Positions 15,558 to 21,743 of a stretch of 21,743 nt of DNA are shown here, in pieces. The translations under genes were made by a program, and so were the position numbers. The notes beneath the pieces are model-generated. The model saw only the letters and a list, made by a program, of their open reading frames with translations. It was not told the origin of the DNA and ran no database searches. The stretch is taken from assembly GCA_020341875.1 (NCBI GenBank), contig CP070839.1:1880313-1902055 (forward strand), read 5' to 3'. This stretch comes from Candidatus Zixiibacteriota bacterium. Its GTDB lineage: Bacteria; Zixibacteria; MSB-5A5; SM1-73. Positions within the stretch are counted from its first letter, which is position 1, and each line of letters begins with the position of its first letter.

Positions 15558-16859
15558 TCAGGGTGAATCCTTCTTCTGTCTGAATAAGAGTCTCTTTCTC
15601 AAATCCTCCACGTCCTTTCTCCACGCGCCGAGAAGAGTGGTTAGTCTCTCGAAACCCTCCGGGTTTCGCTGTTTAAGCGTCCTGAAGTATTCCAGTACGA
15701 ATATGAACGTCACGGAGGCGAAGATGCTCAAGATGCCCGAAAGCCCCACCAGAAATGCTCTCCTGGGTCTGGCTCTTCTCTCCGGGGGAACGGCCCGATC
15801 CAGGACCTGCATGGTGGGAGTATCCTTGGTCTCCTGGATCTTGTATTGCTCGTACTGCCGGGTCAGAAGCTCAAAGACCCCCTCCTGTATCTTCACCTCC
15901 CGGATCAGGCGGGCCAATTTCAGGCTCAGAGATGGGACCACGGAGAAAGGGACGTCCAGAACCGTTCTTCCCTCCGGGTCTTCGTTGTCATTCCCCAGCT
16001 CCAGAATCCCCAATTGCTTTCTTATCTCGTCGGTCCGGCTTCTCAGCGATCTTATCCTCGGATGCGAGGAAGACATAGTTTCGCTCAGAACGTTCAGTTC
16101 GATCTCCGAGGATACCATCTGGGCCTTGAGTTCGGCCGCCTTTTCAATGGATGCCCTCATCTGATCGTCCAGAAGGATGGTCTTGTTCTCCTCCTGAAAT
16201 TCCCTCAGATCCTCCTCGGCCCGGGTTAGCTCTTCCTGAGTCTGGGCCAGTCGCTGCTCTATGAACATGCGGGCGCTTTTCGCCTGAGAGGAGCTAGTCT
16301 CCCGGCTGATTCGATCCGACTGCTCCATAAACTGATTGGCCACGTCAGCGGCCCGGGTTCTATCTCTGTCCTCATAAGCAAGCGAAATAAGGCCCTCCGG
16401 AGTCACCGTGATTTTGACGCGCGAGAAGAGCTCAAGCAGGGCCCTCTCCATGGATTCGGTCTTGTAGACCTCCATCAGGTTCTCTTCTCTGATCACGGCC
16501 TCCCCCACCGCTCGTGACTTCAGGATAGCTGCAACGACGTCTGAAGGGGTGGCCATGAAAGGTAGCGAAAAGGAGGTGGCTAATCCGGGGACCCCGCCGA
16601 AAAGAGACGAGGCCGCTCCCAGACCTAAGGCAGCCTCCCCGGCCGGGGGAAGAACAGTGGTCGTGGCCCGATACCATTTGGGGAGCAGAAAAGAAAGCAC
16701 CGCCACGATCAGGCACACCCCCACCAGATTCAGAAAAATGAACCTGCGATAGCCCACCAGGATGGCCAGGTAGGTGTAAAGGTTTACCTTTTCGGCTTGG
16801 GATTCTTTCTCTTCCACTCTTCTTCCCTGCTCTTGGGGCCGGCGGTCAGGTTTGCTCAC
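15558..16859 (-). CDS. Wzz/GumC-like polysaccharide co-polymerase without kinase domain
   Basis: Inner-membrane chain-length protein of 433 residues. A polar N-terminus leads to a first membrane helix (about 38-58, FIFLNLVGVCLIVAVLSFLL), then PKWYRATTTVLPP, the Wzz domain opening. A long coiled-coil periplasmic part (about 185-300) follows, then the PxxP-like RAVPPERRARPRRAF before a second helix (about 378-400). The tail of about 35 residues is basic and has no Walker motifs or tyrosine cluster, so this is not a Wzc-type tyrosine kinase; none is seen in the window. GTG start at 16859 overlaps the exporter stop by four bases (GTGA), so translation is coupled. Confidence 0.9.
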   Translation of the reverse strand: MSKPDRRPQEQGRRVEEKESQAEKVNLYTYLAILVGYRRFIFLNLVGVCLIVAVLSFLLPKWYRATTTVLPPAGEAALGLGAASSLFGGVPGLATSFSLPFMATPSDVVAAILKSRAVGEAVIREENLMEVYKTESMERALLELFSRVKITVTPEGLISLAYEDRDRTRAADVANQFMEQSDRISRETSSSQAKSARMFIEQRLAQTQEELTRAEEDLREFQEENKTILLDDQMRASIEKAAELKAQMVSSEIELNVLSETMSSSHPRIRSLRSRTDEIRKQLGILELGNDNEDPEGRTVLDVPFSVVPSLSLKLARLIREVKIQEGVFELLTRQYEQYKIQETKDTPTMQVLDRAVPPERRARPRRAFLVGLSGILSIFASVTFIFVLEYFRTLKQRNPEGFERLTTLLGAWRKDVEDLRKRLLFRQKKDSP

Positions 16860-18451
16860 TCGGTGGCTTGCTGAATGACCAAGTAGATGGTGGCAATGTT
16901 TCCCAGCACCAGCATGGTGTCTCTGAAGAATTTCCAGTAGTCCCTTTCCGACTTCTCCGGAACCAGGATGGTGTCCCCCGGATCTATCCCGCGCCGCTTG
17001 GACGGCTTCATTCTCTCACCGGTTTGCCCTTTGATGATCATGATTTTGCTCTGGCGGGCTTTCCATGAGAAGCCTCCCGCCCGAGCTATGTAATACTTGT
17101 GATCCCTCCCTGATTCGTAGGGAATCAATCCCGGGTTCACCACGCTTCCCGAAACGTTGACTACCATGCTCCTGGGCGGGATGTTGATCAGGTCGCCGCT
17201 CTTCAGGGCGACGTCATATTCCTTCAACCCCTTCCCCAGGAGCTTCTCAAAATCACACGCCACCCTTCCGGGATTCTCTCGGGATCTGAGTCGAAAATAC
17301 TCATACTCCGAGTCAGTCATGTCGGCCACAGGGATGTTCTTCAGCCTTTCGAATTCTGGATCGACCACGTTATAGGATCTGATCATCTCCGCCTCAGCCA
17401 GCGAGGCGTGAGGGGTGAATCCACCAGCCTTAGCTACGATATCCGAGACGGTCGTTTTATCCTCCTCAATATGGTACGCACCCGGATAGTAGACCTCCCC
17501 TCTAACCGTTACCTGATCCTTCTTGTGGAACCTGGGGACTATTCGTATAAACACACGATCATCCGGCATGAGGGGGAGGTTCTCCTGAGAATCGCCCCCT
17601 GACACCAGATCTTCAAGATCAATGGGAATGGTGGTAGTGGTCAGGTTGTCTGCAGTAAACCTGACCAGTTCCCCCCGCAGCAGATCCACATCTAAGGTCA
17701 GACCGTAGGCCAAGCTGATCAAATCCAGCAGGCTATCGTGGGGGGCATATTCAAAGCTGCCACTCTCCTTTACCGCCCCGTAGATTCCCACGGCATTTAT
17801 GTTCTGCTCCCTGGCCGGAACGAATATGACGTCCCCGCCAAACACATGAGGGTCTCTGCTCCGGTCCCCTAGCCTTTCAACCCTTAAGACATCCACCGCT
17901 CCGGTGGAGCTGTCGGACCGGGTCAGAACGATATTCCTACGCGACGAGTTGTCCAGAAAGCCGCCGGCTTCAGCTATCACCTCCGAGACCCGGGTGTTGG
18001 CATATACCGAGTAAATCCCCGGAGTCGTGATCGCCCCCGCCACCATCACCTTAACCCTCCTTAGATTCAGCAGGGTGACGGTGATCTGAGCGTTTCTGAA
18101 GGACCGGAGAATCGCCTTTCGGATGACCACCTTGGCATCCGCCAGGCACATCTCGCCGACCTGAATGCTTCCCACTCTGGGGACCAGCAGGTTTCCCTCG
18201 GGGGTAACGGTCAAGACGTGGTGAACGTTTATCTGGCCCCATATATCAATAGAGAGCTCATCCCCGCTTCCCAGGAGGTACTCCGCCGGGTCTATGCTCT
18301 TCTCGAGAACCTGCGTTGGCTCGGGCCTGACCGGCAAGGGGAGTGAGACCTCTTCAGAGGGCACAACTTGGCCTCGACTCTTCTCCAGCGCAAAAAGCGA
18401 ACTTAAGAAGACAGAAACGAGAATCAAAACGACTACGATACGCCTCGCCAT
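16856..18451 (-). CDS. OPX/SLBB polysaccharide export protein (Wza-like)
   Basis: Export protein of 531 residues. A signal peptide (about 1-22, MARRIVVVLILVSVFLSSLF) has no lipobox cysteine, unlike Wza. A Poly_export domain begins at about 54 (YLLGSGDELSIDIWGQ), and four SLBB-type units follow, starting near VMVAGAITTPGIYSV, VGIYGAVKESGSFEY, VTVRGEVYYPGAYHI and VNVSGSVVNPGLIPY, each with a later AGG or equivalent turn. The C-terminus (about 506-526) is a single hydrophobic helix that could span a membrane. The periplasmic ring would carry the chain made by Wzy towards or across the outer membrane. First gene of the operon. ATG at 18451; the nearest ribosome site, GGAG, is 14 bases away and weak. 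Confidence 0.92.
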   Translation of the reverse strand: MARRIVVVLILVSVFLSSLFALEKSRGQVVPSEEVSLPLPVRPEPTQVLEKSIDPAEYLLGSGDELSIDIWGQINVHHVLTVTPEGNLLVPRVGSIQVGEMCLADAKVVIRKAILRSFRNAQITVTLLNLRRVKVMVAGAITTPGIYSVYANTRVSEVIAEAGGFLDNSSRRNIVLTRSDSSTGAVDVLRVERLGDRSRDPHVFGGDVIFVPAREQNINAVGIYGAVKESGSFEYAPHDSLLDLISLAYGLTLDVDLLRGELVRFTADNLTTTTIPIDLEDLVSGGDSQENLPLMPDDRVFIRIVPRFHKKDQVTVRGEVYYPGAYHIEEDKTTVSDIVAKAGGFTPHASLAEAEMIRSYNVVDPEFERLKNIPVADMTDSEYEYFRLRSRENPGRVACDFEKLLGKGLKEYDVALKSGDLINIPPRSMVVNVSGSVVNPGLIPYESGRDHKYYIARAGGFSWKARQSKIMIIKGQTGERMKPSKRRGIDPGDTILVPEKSERDYWKFFRDTMLVLGNIATIYLVIQQATE

Positions 18452-18479
18452 GGGAACTTAAAACTCCAGCGTAAATGAT

Positions 18480-18512
18480 TTAAAAAAGCCGAGTCACGCA
18501 CGCGATGGACAT
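18480..18512 (-). CDS. candidate 10-codon leader peptide within the terminator
   Basis: ATG at 18512 opens MSIACVTRLF, then TAA at 18482-18480. GAGGTGG lies two to four bases before the ATG, a good ribosome site although close. The ORF begins in the loop of the terminator hairpin, reads through its 3' arm (ACT CGG C) and stops within the T-run. A ribosome translating it would cover the 3' arm and block the hairpin. Such small ORFs occur by chance, so this remains tentative. Confidence 0.25.
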   Translation of the reverse strand: MSIACVTRLF

Positions 18513-18528
18513 TCCACCTCAACTCGGC
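18482..18528 (-). terminator. intrinsic terminator/attenuator before the exporter gene
   Basis: On the minus strand GCCGAGT (18528-18522) pairs perfectly with ACTCGGC (18494-18488), followed at once by six T (18487-18482). The 27-base loop contains a smaller TGGA/TCCA hairpin. It sits about 30 bases before the exporter ATG, and no minus-strand gene lies upstream between it and the promoter. What it would stop is the operon's own transcript, the arrangement of an attenuator. Confidence 0.6.
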
Positions 18529-18805
18529 ACCGTCTTGCGAAAATGAATTCCTTTCTGCTCCAAGGTCAAGCCGCTCAGAGAAATCATGCTCTGTCTCCCC
18601 AGCCGTGGTGAGAATCAAGGCCAACCGTTGGGCTGAGTATCAGTATCCAGGCTGGGCGTTCCTCTCTTCTCGGCAAACGAATTGGGACTACTGGTCCCGC
18701 GGCTCAACCTGGCTTCCAAACCTTTTCGCTTATCTTGCGGGTTCTACCTCCTTTCCCGAGCTCAAGGCTTGACATCTGCGAGCATCCAGAGAAGTCCAGC
18801 CTTTC

Positions 18806-18835
18806 AGTATACCAAAACCGGCCCGATTCTGTCAA
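18806..18835 (-). promoter_or_regulatory. sigma-70-type promoter of the polysaccharide operon
   Basis: Minus strand: perfect -35 TTGACA (18835-18830), 18-base spacer, -10 TATACT (18811-18806, five of six consensus bases), preceded by TGG giving an extended -10. Transcription should begin near 18800. It is the strongest promoter match I found in the window and points at the exporter gene. Confidence 0.65.
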
Positions 18836-18969
18836 GGGAAAAATCGCTCATTTCGCCTCAAGTGGGCATAAATTGCGCAGCGGCAGATGGCCCGTGGGCT
18901 GCCTCGCGGGCTGTCTCCCCGGGGTTATTCGCTCGACTCAGATCCGGGCAGGGGCAGCCGCATTTTGAT

Positions 18970-18998
18970 TTGACACGGGCGCTGAATTTGCTTACCTT
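18970..18998 (+). promoter_or_regulatory. promoter of the aminotransferase-kinase operon
   Basis: Perfect -35 TTGACA at 18970-18975, 17 bases, then TACCTT at 18993-18998, a weak -10 with three consensus bases. The start point would be near 19005, giving a leader of about 37 bases. The region between the two divergent promoters (18836-18969) holds GC-rich inverted stretches such as GGCAG/CTGCC but no gene that I can see. Confidence 0.45.
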
Positions 18999-19041
18999 GG
19001 TTTGCCGGATAGACTTTCAGATACGAAGAAAAGGAGACTTC

Positions 19042-20241
19042 ATGAAATCGCCGCGGATTTCGCAAAGGGCAAATGATATGCCTCCCTCGCCCATAAGAAA
19101 ACTGGTACCTTTCGCCGATGCGGCGAAGAAAAAGGGTATCAAGATCTATCACCTTAACATCGGACAGCCGGATATACCCACTCCTCCGGAGTTCATGGAC
19201 GCCATCCGAAATTACTCGGAAGAGGTTTTGGCCTACGGCCATTCCAAAGGAAGCCAGCAGTACCTCTCCGGTCTGGCGGAGTATTACCGAAAGAAGGGCA
19301 TCCAGGTAGAGGAAAAGGACATACAGGTAACCACCGGAGGGAGTGAGGCCATAATCTTTGCCATGATCTGCACGGCCGCGGTGGGGGACGAGATAATCGT
19401 GTTCGAGCCTTTCTACACCAACTACAACGGTTTCGCCATGATGGCGGACGTGAAACTGGTTCCGGTCACCCTTCAGGCCGAGAGCGGTTTTCACCTCCCC
19501 CAAAAAGAAAGGATCGAGGAGAAGATCACGTCAAGGACCCGCGGCATCCTGATCTGCTCACCCAACAATCCCACCGGAACGCTCTACACCCGGGAAGAGA
19601 TGGAGATGATCGCCCGGATAAGCCAGGAGCATGATCTCTTTGTGCTTTCAGACGAGGTCTACAGGGAATTCGTCTACGAGGGGGAGCATACCAGCATCAT
19701 GCATGTCCAGGGCATCTCCGATCGTGCCATCATCCTGGATTCCGTCTCCAAAAGATACAGCGCCTGCGGGGCAAGGATCGGGTGTATGGTGTCCAAGAAC
19801 CAGGAAGTGATTGGCGCGGCACTGAGAATGGGTCAGGCCAGGTTGTGTTCTCCGTCCATCGAGCAGGCCGGGGCGGCCTCGGCACTTGAAATCGGGGAAG
19901 ACTATTTCGAAGCGATGGCAGCAGAATATAAAAGACGAAGGGATACGGTTTGCGAAGAGCTGGAGAAAATCCCGGGAGCCATGTGTCTTAAGCCTAGCGG
20001 CGCCTTTTATGTCATGGCCAAGCTGCCGGTCAAAGACATTGAGGATTTCTCACAGTGGATGCTCACCGATTTCAATTTGGATGGTGAAACCACCATGATC
20101 GCGCCGGGACCCGGATTCTATGCCACGCCGGGAAAGGGCCAAGACGAGGCCAGGATAGCATACGTTCTCAACGTGGACGACCTGAAAAAGGCCATGAGAA
20201 TCATTGGCAGGGGGATCGAAACCTATAACAGCAGAAGGTAG
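19042..20241 (+). CDS. class I/II pyridoxal-phosphate aminotransferase
   Basis: Fold-type I aminotransferase of 399 residues (AspC/AAT-like family), cytosolic. LNIGQPDIPTP (38-48), TTGGSEAIIF (97-106), SPNNPTGTLY (173-182, N176), SDEVYREF (203-210; D204 and Y207 contact PLP) and SVSKRYSACGARIG (234-247) with K237 as Schiff-base lysine and R245. DEARIAYVLN near the C-terminus brings the carboxylate-binding Arg. Substrate is not shown; aspartate, alanine or aromatic amino acids are all possible. The frame is open from 18682, but ATG 19042 has AAGGAG five bases upstream and matches the family start, while the 120 residues before it look unlike protein. The ROK kinase follows after 7 bases. Confidence 0.92.
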   Translation: MKSPRISQRANDMPPSPIRKLVPFADAAKKKGIKIYHLNIGQPDIPTPPEFMDAIRNYSEEVLAYGHSKGSQQYLSGLAEYYRKKGIQVEEKDIQVTTGGSEAIIFAMICTAAVGDEIIVFEPFYTNYNGFAMMADVKLVPVTLQAESGFHLPQKERIEEKITSRTRGILICSPNNPTGTLYTREEMEMIARISQEHDLFVLSDEVYREFVYEGEHTSIMHVQGISDRAIILDSVSKRYSACGARIGCMVSKNQEVIGAALRMGQARLCSPSIEQAGAASALEIGEDYFEAMAAEYKRRRDTVCEELEKIPGAMCLKPSGAFYVMAKLPVKDIEDFSQWMLTDFNLDGETTMIAPGPGFYATPGKGQDEARIAYVLNVDDLKKAMRIIGRGIETYNSRR

Positions 20242-20248
20242 AGAGCGG

Positions 20249-21220
20249 ATGAGCAACAGTCATACCATCGGCATCGATCTGGGGGGAACTGACATAAAGT
20301 TTGGCGTTGTCTCGCCCCAGGGAAAGATTTTGTTCAAGGGAGTATTGTCTGCACAGGTGGATCTGGGACGAGACGCCATCCTTGCCAACCTGAACAGGGC
20401 CGTGGAGCGGTCCTTGGCTTTCGCCAGGAAGAAGAATATCACGATTACGGGCATCGGCGTCGGTTCACCCGGCAGCGTAAACTTGAGGACGGGAAGGATC
20501 GAAGGTTCCTGCCCCAACCTGCCTCAGATGCTTGGTGTGAACCTCAAAAAGCGGCTCTCCCCCCGTTTCGATTACCCTGTGTTCGTGGACAATGATGCCA
20601 ATGTCATGGCGCTGGCTGAGTCCAGGTTCGGAGCAGCCAAGGGGTTTAAGAACGTGCTCTGCTTGACGCTGGGAACCGGGATCGGGGGAGGAATGATTCT
20701 GGATGGAGAGCTTTTTCACGGTTCGAACTTCGCCGGTGCTGAATTCGGGCACATGACCATAAACCATAAGGGGCGAAGATGCAACTGCGGCGGAATCGGT
20801 TGCCTGGAGATGTACGCCTCCGCACCTGCCATGGTGAAAGAGACAAAGAGACTTCTCCAGAGAAACAGGAGATCCGTTATTCACAAGCTAATTCAGGGGG
20901 ATTTAGACAGACTCACCACAAAGGTCATATTTCAGGCCGAGAAAAAGAAGGATAGCTTAGCTTCAGATGTGATAAATCAAGCCTGTGCGTACTTGGGGGC
21001 AGGCATAGCCAGCGCGGTGAATCTCATTAATCCCCAGGTGGTGGTAATCGGGGGCGGAGTATCACAGGGGGGACTCGGCTTCATCCGCAGAATCGAAGAG
21101 CAGGTCAAGAAACGAGCTTTTCCCTCCGCGACCAAGAAATTGAGAGTTGTTAAGGCCAAATTAGGCAACGATGCCGGCTTCATCGGCGCCGCGATCTTGT
21201 GTTCATCCGCAGTCGGTTGA
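20249..21220 (+). CDS. ROK-family sugar kinase (glucokinase-like)
   Basis: Cytosolic ATP-dependent hexose kinase of 323 residues, or less likely an N-acetylhexosamine kinase. IGIDLGGTDIKFGVV (7-21) is the phosphate-binding loop, FVDNDANVMAL (112-122) holds the catalytic Asp (D116), LGTGIGGGMILDGELFHG (141-158) the second ATP-binding loop, and FAGAEFGHM (161-169) the sugar-contacting Glu165 and H168. CNCGGIGCLE (178-187) is the ROK zinc signature with three Cys. No N-terminal helix-turn-helix is present, so it is an enzyme and not a NagC-type repressor. ATG at 20249 is chosen over a longer frame that would run 15 codons into the aminotransferase gene; GAGAG precedes it. Product may feed glucose-6-phosphate into sugar-nucleotide supply. 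Confidence 0.92.
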   Translation: MSNSHTIGIDLGGTDIKFGVVSPQGKILFKGVLSAQVDLGRDAILANLNRAVERSLAFARKKNITITGIGVGSPGSVNLRTGRIEGSCPNLPQMLGVNLKKRLSPRFDYPVFVDNDANVMALAESRFGAAKGFKNVLCLTLGTGIGGGMILDGELFHGSNFAGAEFGHMTINHKGRRCNCGGIGCLEMYASAPAMVKETKRLLQRNRRSVIHKLIQGDLDRLTTKVIFQAEKKKDSLASDVINQACAYLGAGIASAVNLINPQVVVIGGGVSQGGLGFIRRIEEQVKKRAFPSATKKLRVVKAKLGNDAGFIGAAILCSSAVG

Positions 21221-21231
21221 AAAAGCCGTCA

Positions 21232-21306
21232 CCCTCCCCTTAATCCCCTCCCATAAAGGGAGGGGAGATTTTCCCTTTCCTTCTTAAGGAGAAGGTCAGG
21301 GGAAGG
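21232..21306. repeat. composite palindromic element, dispersed-repeat-like
   Basis: The stretch contains a GC-rich hairpin (21245-21265), a second hairpin CCTTCT/AGAAGG (21279-21284 with 21290-21295, loop TAAGG), and an outer pairing of TCCCCT (21235-21240) with AGGGGA (21298-21303). This nested layout of C-rich and G-rich arms around CCCATAAAGGG resembles short repeats scattered between genes in many bacterial genomes. Only one copy is in the window, so repetition is inferred from resemblance. Confidence 0.45.
21245..21272 (+). terminator. intrinsic terminator after the ROK kinase
   Basis: CCCCTCCC (21245-21252), loop ATAAA, GGGAGGGG (21258-21265) make a perfect 8-bp GC-rich stem followed by AGATTTT. 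It lies 25 bases after the kinase stop, between convergent genes. On the minus strand the stem is followed by ATTAAGG, so it is a weaker stop for the MetE-like gene. Confidence 0.65.
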
Positions 21307-21327
21307 CTAACGGAGCTTTTCATCCTT

Positions 21328-21743
21328 TCATTCAGCAAACTCCTTCACCGCCCACACCATGCCGCGCAGCTTTCTCCGCGCAGCGGCATGAGGCAGAAAC
21401 TCGAGTCCACAGGAAGGATTGATGAGAATCTTGTATTCGGGGATTCTCCTGGTAGCTTTTTCAAAGATAGCCAGGAGTTCAGATTCGCTCTCCATCCTTG
21501 TGCTTCGCGCATCCACACAACCCAACCCAATATCCTTTCCACTACAGCATTCCAGGAGCAAATCAAGATTCTCCTGTCTGCTCACCACATCGACGCCGAT
21601 CATAGCAACCGGAAGATCGAAAAGACCGGGCATTAGTTCCCTAATTGAGCCAAAATAGAGATACAAGGCAAACTTAGCTCCGATCCCCTCGGTGATGACC
21701 TTCAAGGACTCTTTTACCAGTCCGAGCTTATCCGGATGGAAGC
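21328..21743 (-). CDS. MetE-like (cobalamin-independent methionine synthase family) protein, C-terminal part
   Basis: The frame runs in from the right edge (FHPDKLGLVKESLKVI...) and ends at TGA 21328-21330, giving 138 codons of the C-terminal part. Features typical of the UROD/MetE-like barrel: YLYFGSI, IGVDVV, GKDIGLGCVDARSTRMESE, and INPSCGLEFLP near the end, whose Cys matches the zinc-ligand Cys of MetE (usually NPDCGLK). KLRGMVWAVKEF is the closing helix of the family. The upstream zinc ligands and the substrate site lie outside the window. It may be a short, archaeal-type MetE or a related methyltransferase acting on corrinoid or other thiol substrates. No start can be assigned; the TTG at 21705 is internal. 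Confidence 0.75.
   Translation of the reverse strand, partial: FHPDKLGLVKESLKVITEGIGAKFALYLYFGSIRELMPGLFDLPVAMIGVDVVSRQENLDLLLECCSGKDIGLGCVDARSTRMESESELLAIFEKATRRIPEYKILINPSCGLEFLPHAAARRKLRGMVWAVKEFAE

Larger units (their letters stand above)
18452..18800 (-). promoter_or_regulatory. long structured 5' leader of the polysaccharide operon
   Basis: Predicted transcript leader of about 350 bases from the promoter at 18806-18835 to the exporter ATG. Read on the minus strand it holds a CGGG/CCCG hairpin whose loop exposes a perfect AAAGGAGGT with no start codon after it (18754-18746). Next is an 11-bp stem, CCAGGTTGAGC (18712-18702) with GCCCAGCCTGG (18657-18647), having one mismatch and one G-U pair, which encloses GGGAC/GTCCC (18698-18684). 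An intrinsic terminator sits at the end. A second GCCGAG, near 18676-18671, repeats the 5' arm of the terminator and could compete for its 3' arm. I do not recognise a known riboswitch class. Structure is read by eye, not folded. Confidence 0.45.

Noticed and set aside
15514..16164. 216-codon plus-strand open frame opposite the Wzz-like gene
   Set aside because: Antisense to a clear co-polymerase; Ser/Leu-rich text typical of reversed coding sequence.
18541..18569. Minus-strand TTGACC with TCATTT/CATTTT as a second operon promoter
   Set aside because: The -10 matches at only about three positions, and the promoter at 18806-18835 is far better. A minor role remains possible.
18769..18774. Plus-strand TTGACA as a promoter -35
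   Set aside because: No -10-like sequence lies 16-18 bases downstream (aagtcc or similar).
18682..19041. A 120-codon open extension upstream of the aminotransferase ATG
   Set aside because: The translated text is low in family likeness and starts at a weak TTG, while ATG 19042 has AAGGAG at good spacing and the family N-terminus. The extension also runs across the -35 TTGACA at 18970.
1..21743. CRISPR array, tRNA, rRNA, insertion sequence or phage gene
   Set aside because: No regularly spaced repeats, no tRNA-like cloverleaf with CCA or conserved arms, and no transposase, integrase or phage-like protein were seen on either strand.

Overview
The window is bacterial chromosomal DNA carrying one long minus-strand operon for a Wzx/Wzy-type exopolysaccharide, capsule or O-antigen (about 18.45 kb down to serS at the left edge). 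A separate set of housekeeping genes lies to the right. An SLBB-type exporter with a signal peptide, a Wzz-like co-polymerase and a flippase imply a cell with two membranes. Genus and phylum cannot be told from the sequence; an uncultivated diderm lineage is plausible, but that is inference.

Layout, read in the direction of operon transcription (right to left): a strong promoter (18806-18835); a leader of about 350 nt with stems and an intrinsic terminator just before the first gene; the OPX/SLBB exporter; a Wzz-like chain-length protein without a kinase domain; four sugar-nucleotide genes (WbpB-, WbpD-, WbpE- and WbpI-like) that match the UDP-2,3-diacetamido-mannuronate route; a 32-codon small ORF; Wzx; a methyltransferase; GT2; a Wzy/WaaL-family membrane protein; GT2; GT4; GT9; a 796-residue fusion of two different phosphoglycosyl transferase families; and finally the start of seryl-tRNA synthetase (cut by the window edge).

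Right side: a class I/II aminotransferase and a ROK sugar kinase form a two-gene plus-strand operon with its own promoter (about 18970). It ends at a GC-rich terminator inside a dispersed-repeat-like palindrome. A convergent, truncated MetE-like methyltransferase enters from the right edge.

How it fits together: a phosphoglycosyl transferase loads the first sugar phosphate on undecaprenyl phosphate. Four glycosyltransferases extend it, partly with a diacetamido sugar made by the wbp-like genes. A methyltransferase may decorate or cap the glycan. Wzx flips the unit, Wzy polymerises it, the Wzz-like protein sets length and the SLBB protein exports it.

The two most unusual things are the PGT fusion and the operon leader. 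The fusion joins a WecA-like polytopic domain with intact acidic motifs to a WbaP-like monotopic domain whose catalytic Asp-Glu pair reads Glu-Lys. The leader combines an extended -10 promoter, a long-range stem, an intrinsic terminator and a 10-codon ORF running through the terminator, which suggests that the cluster is controlled by attenuation or antitermination.
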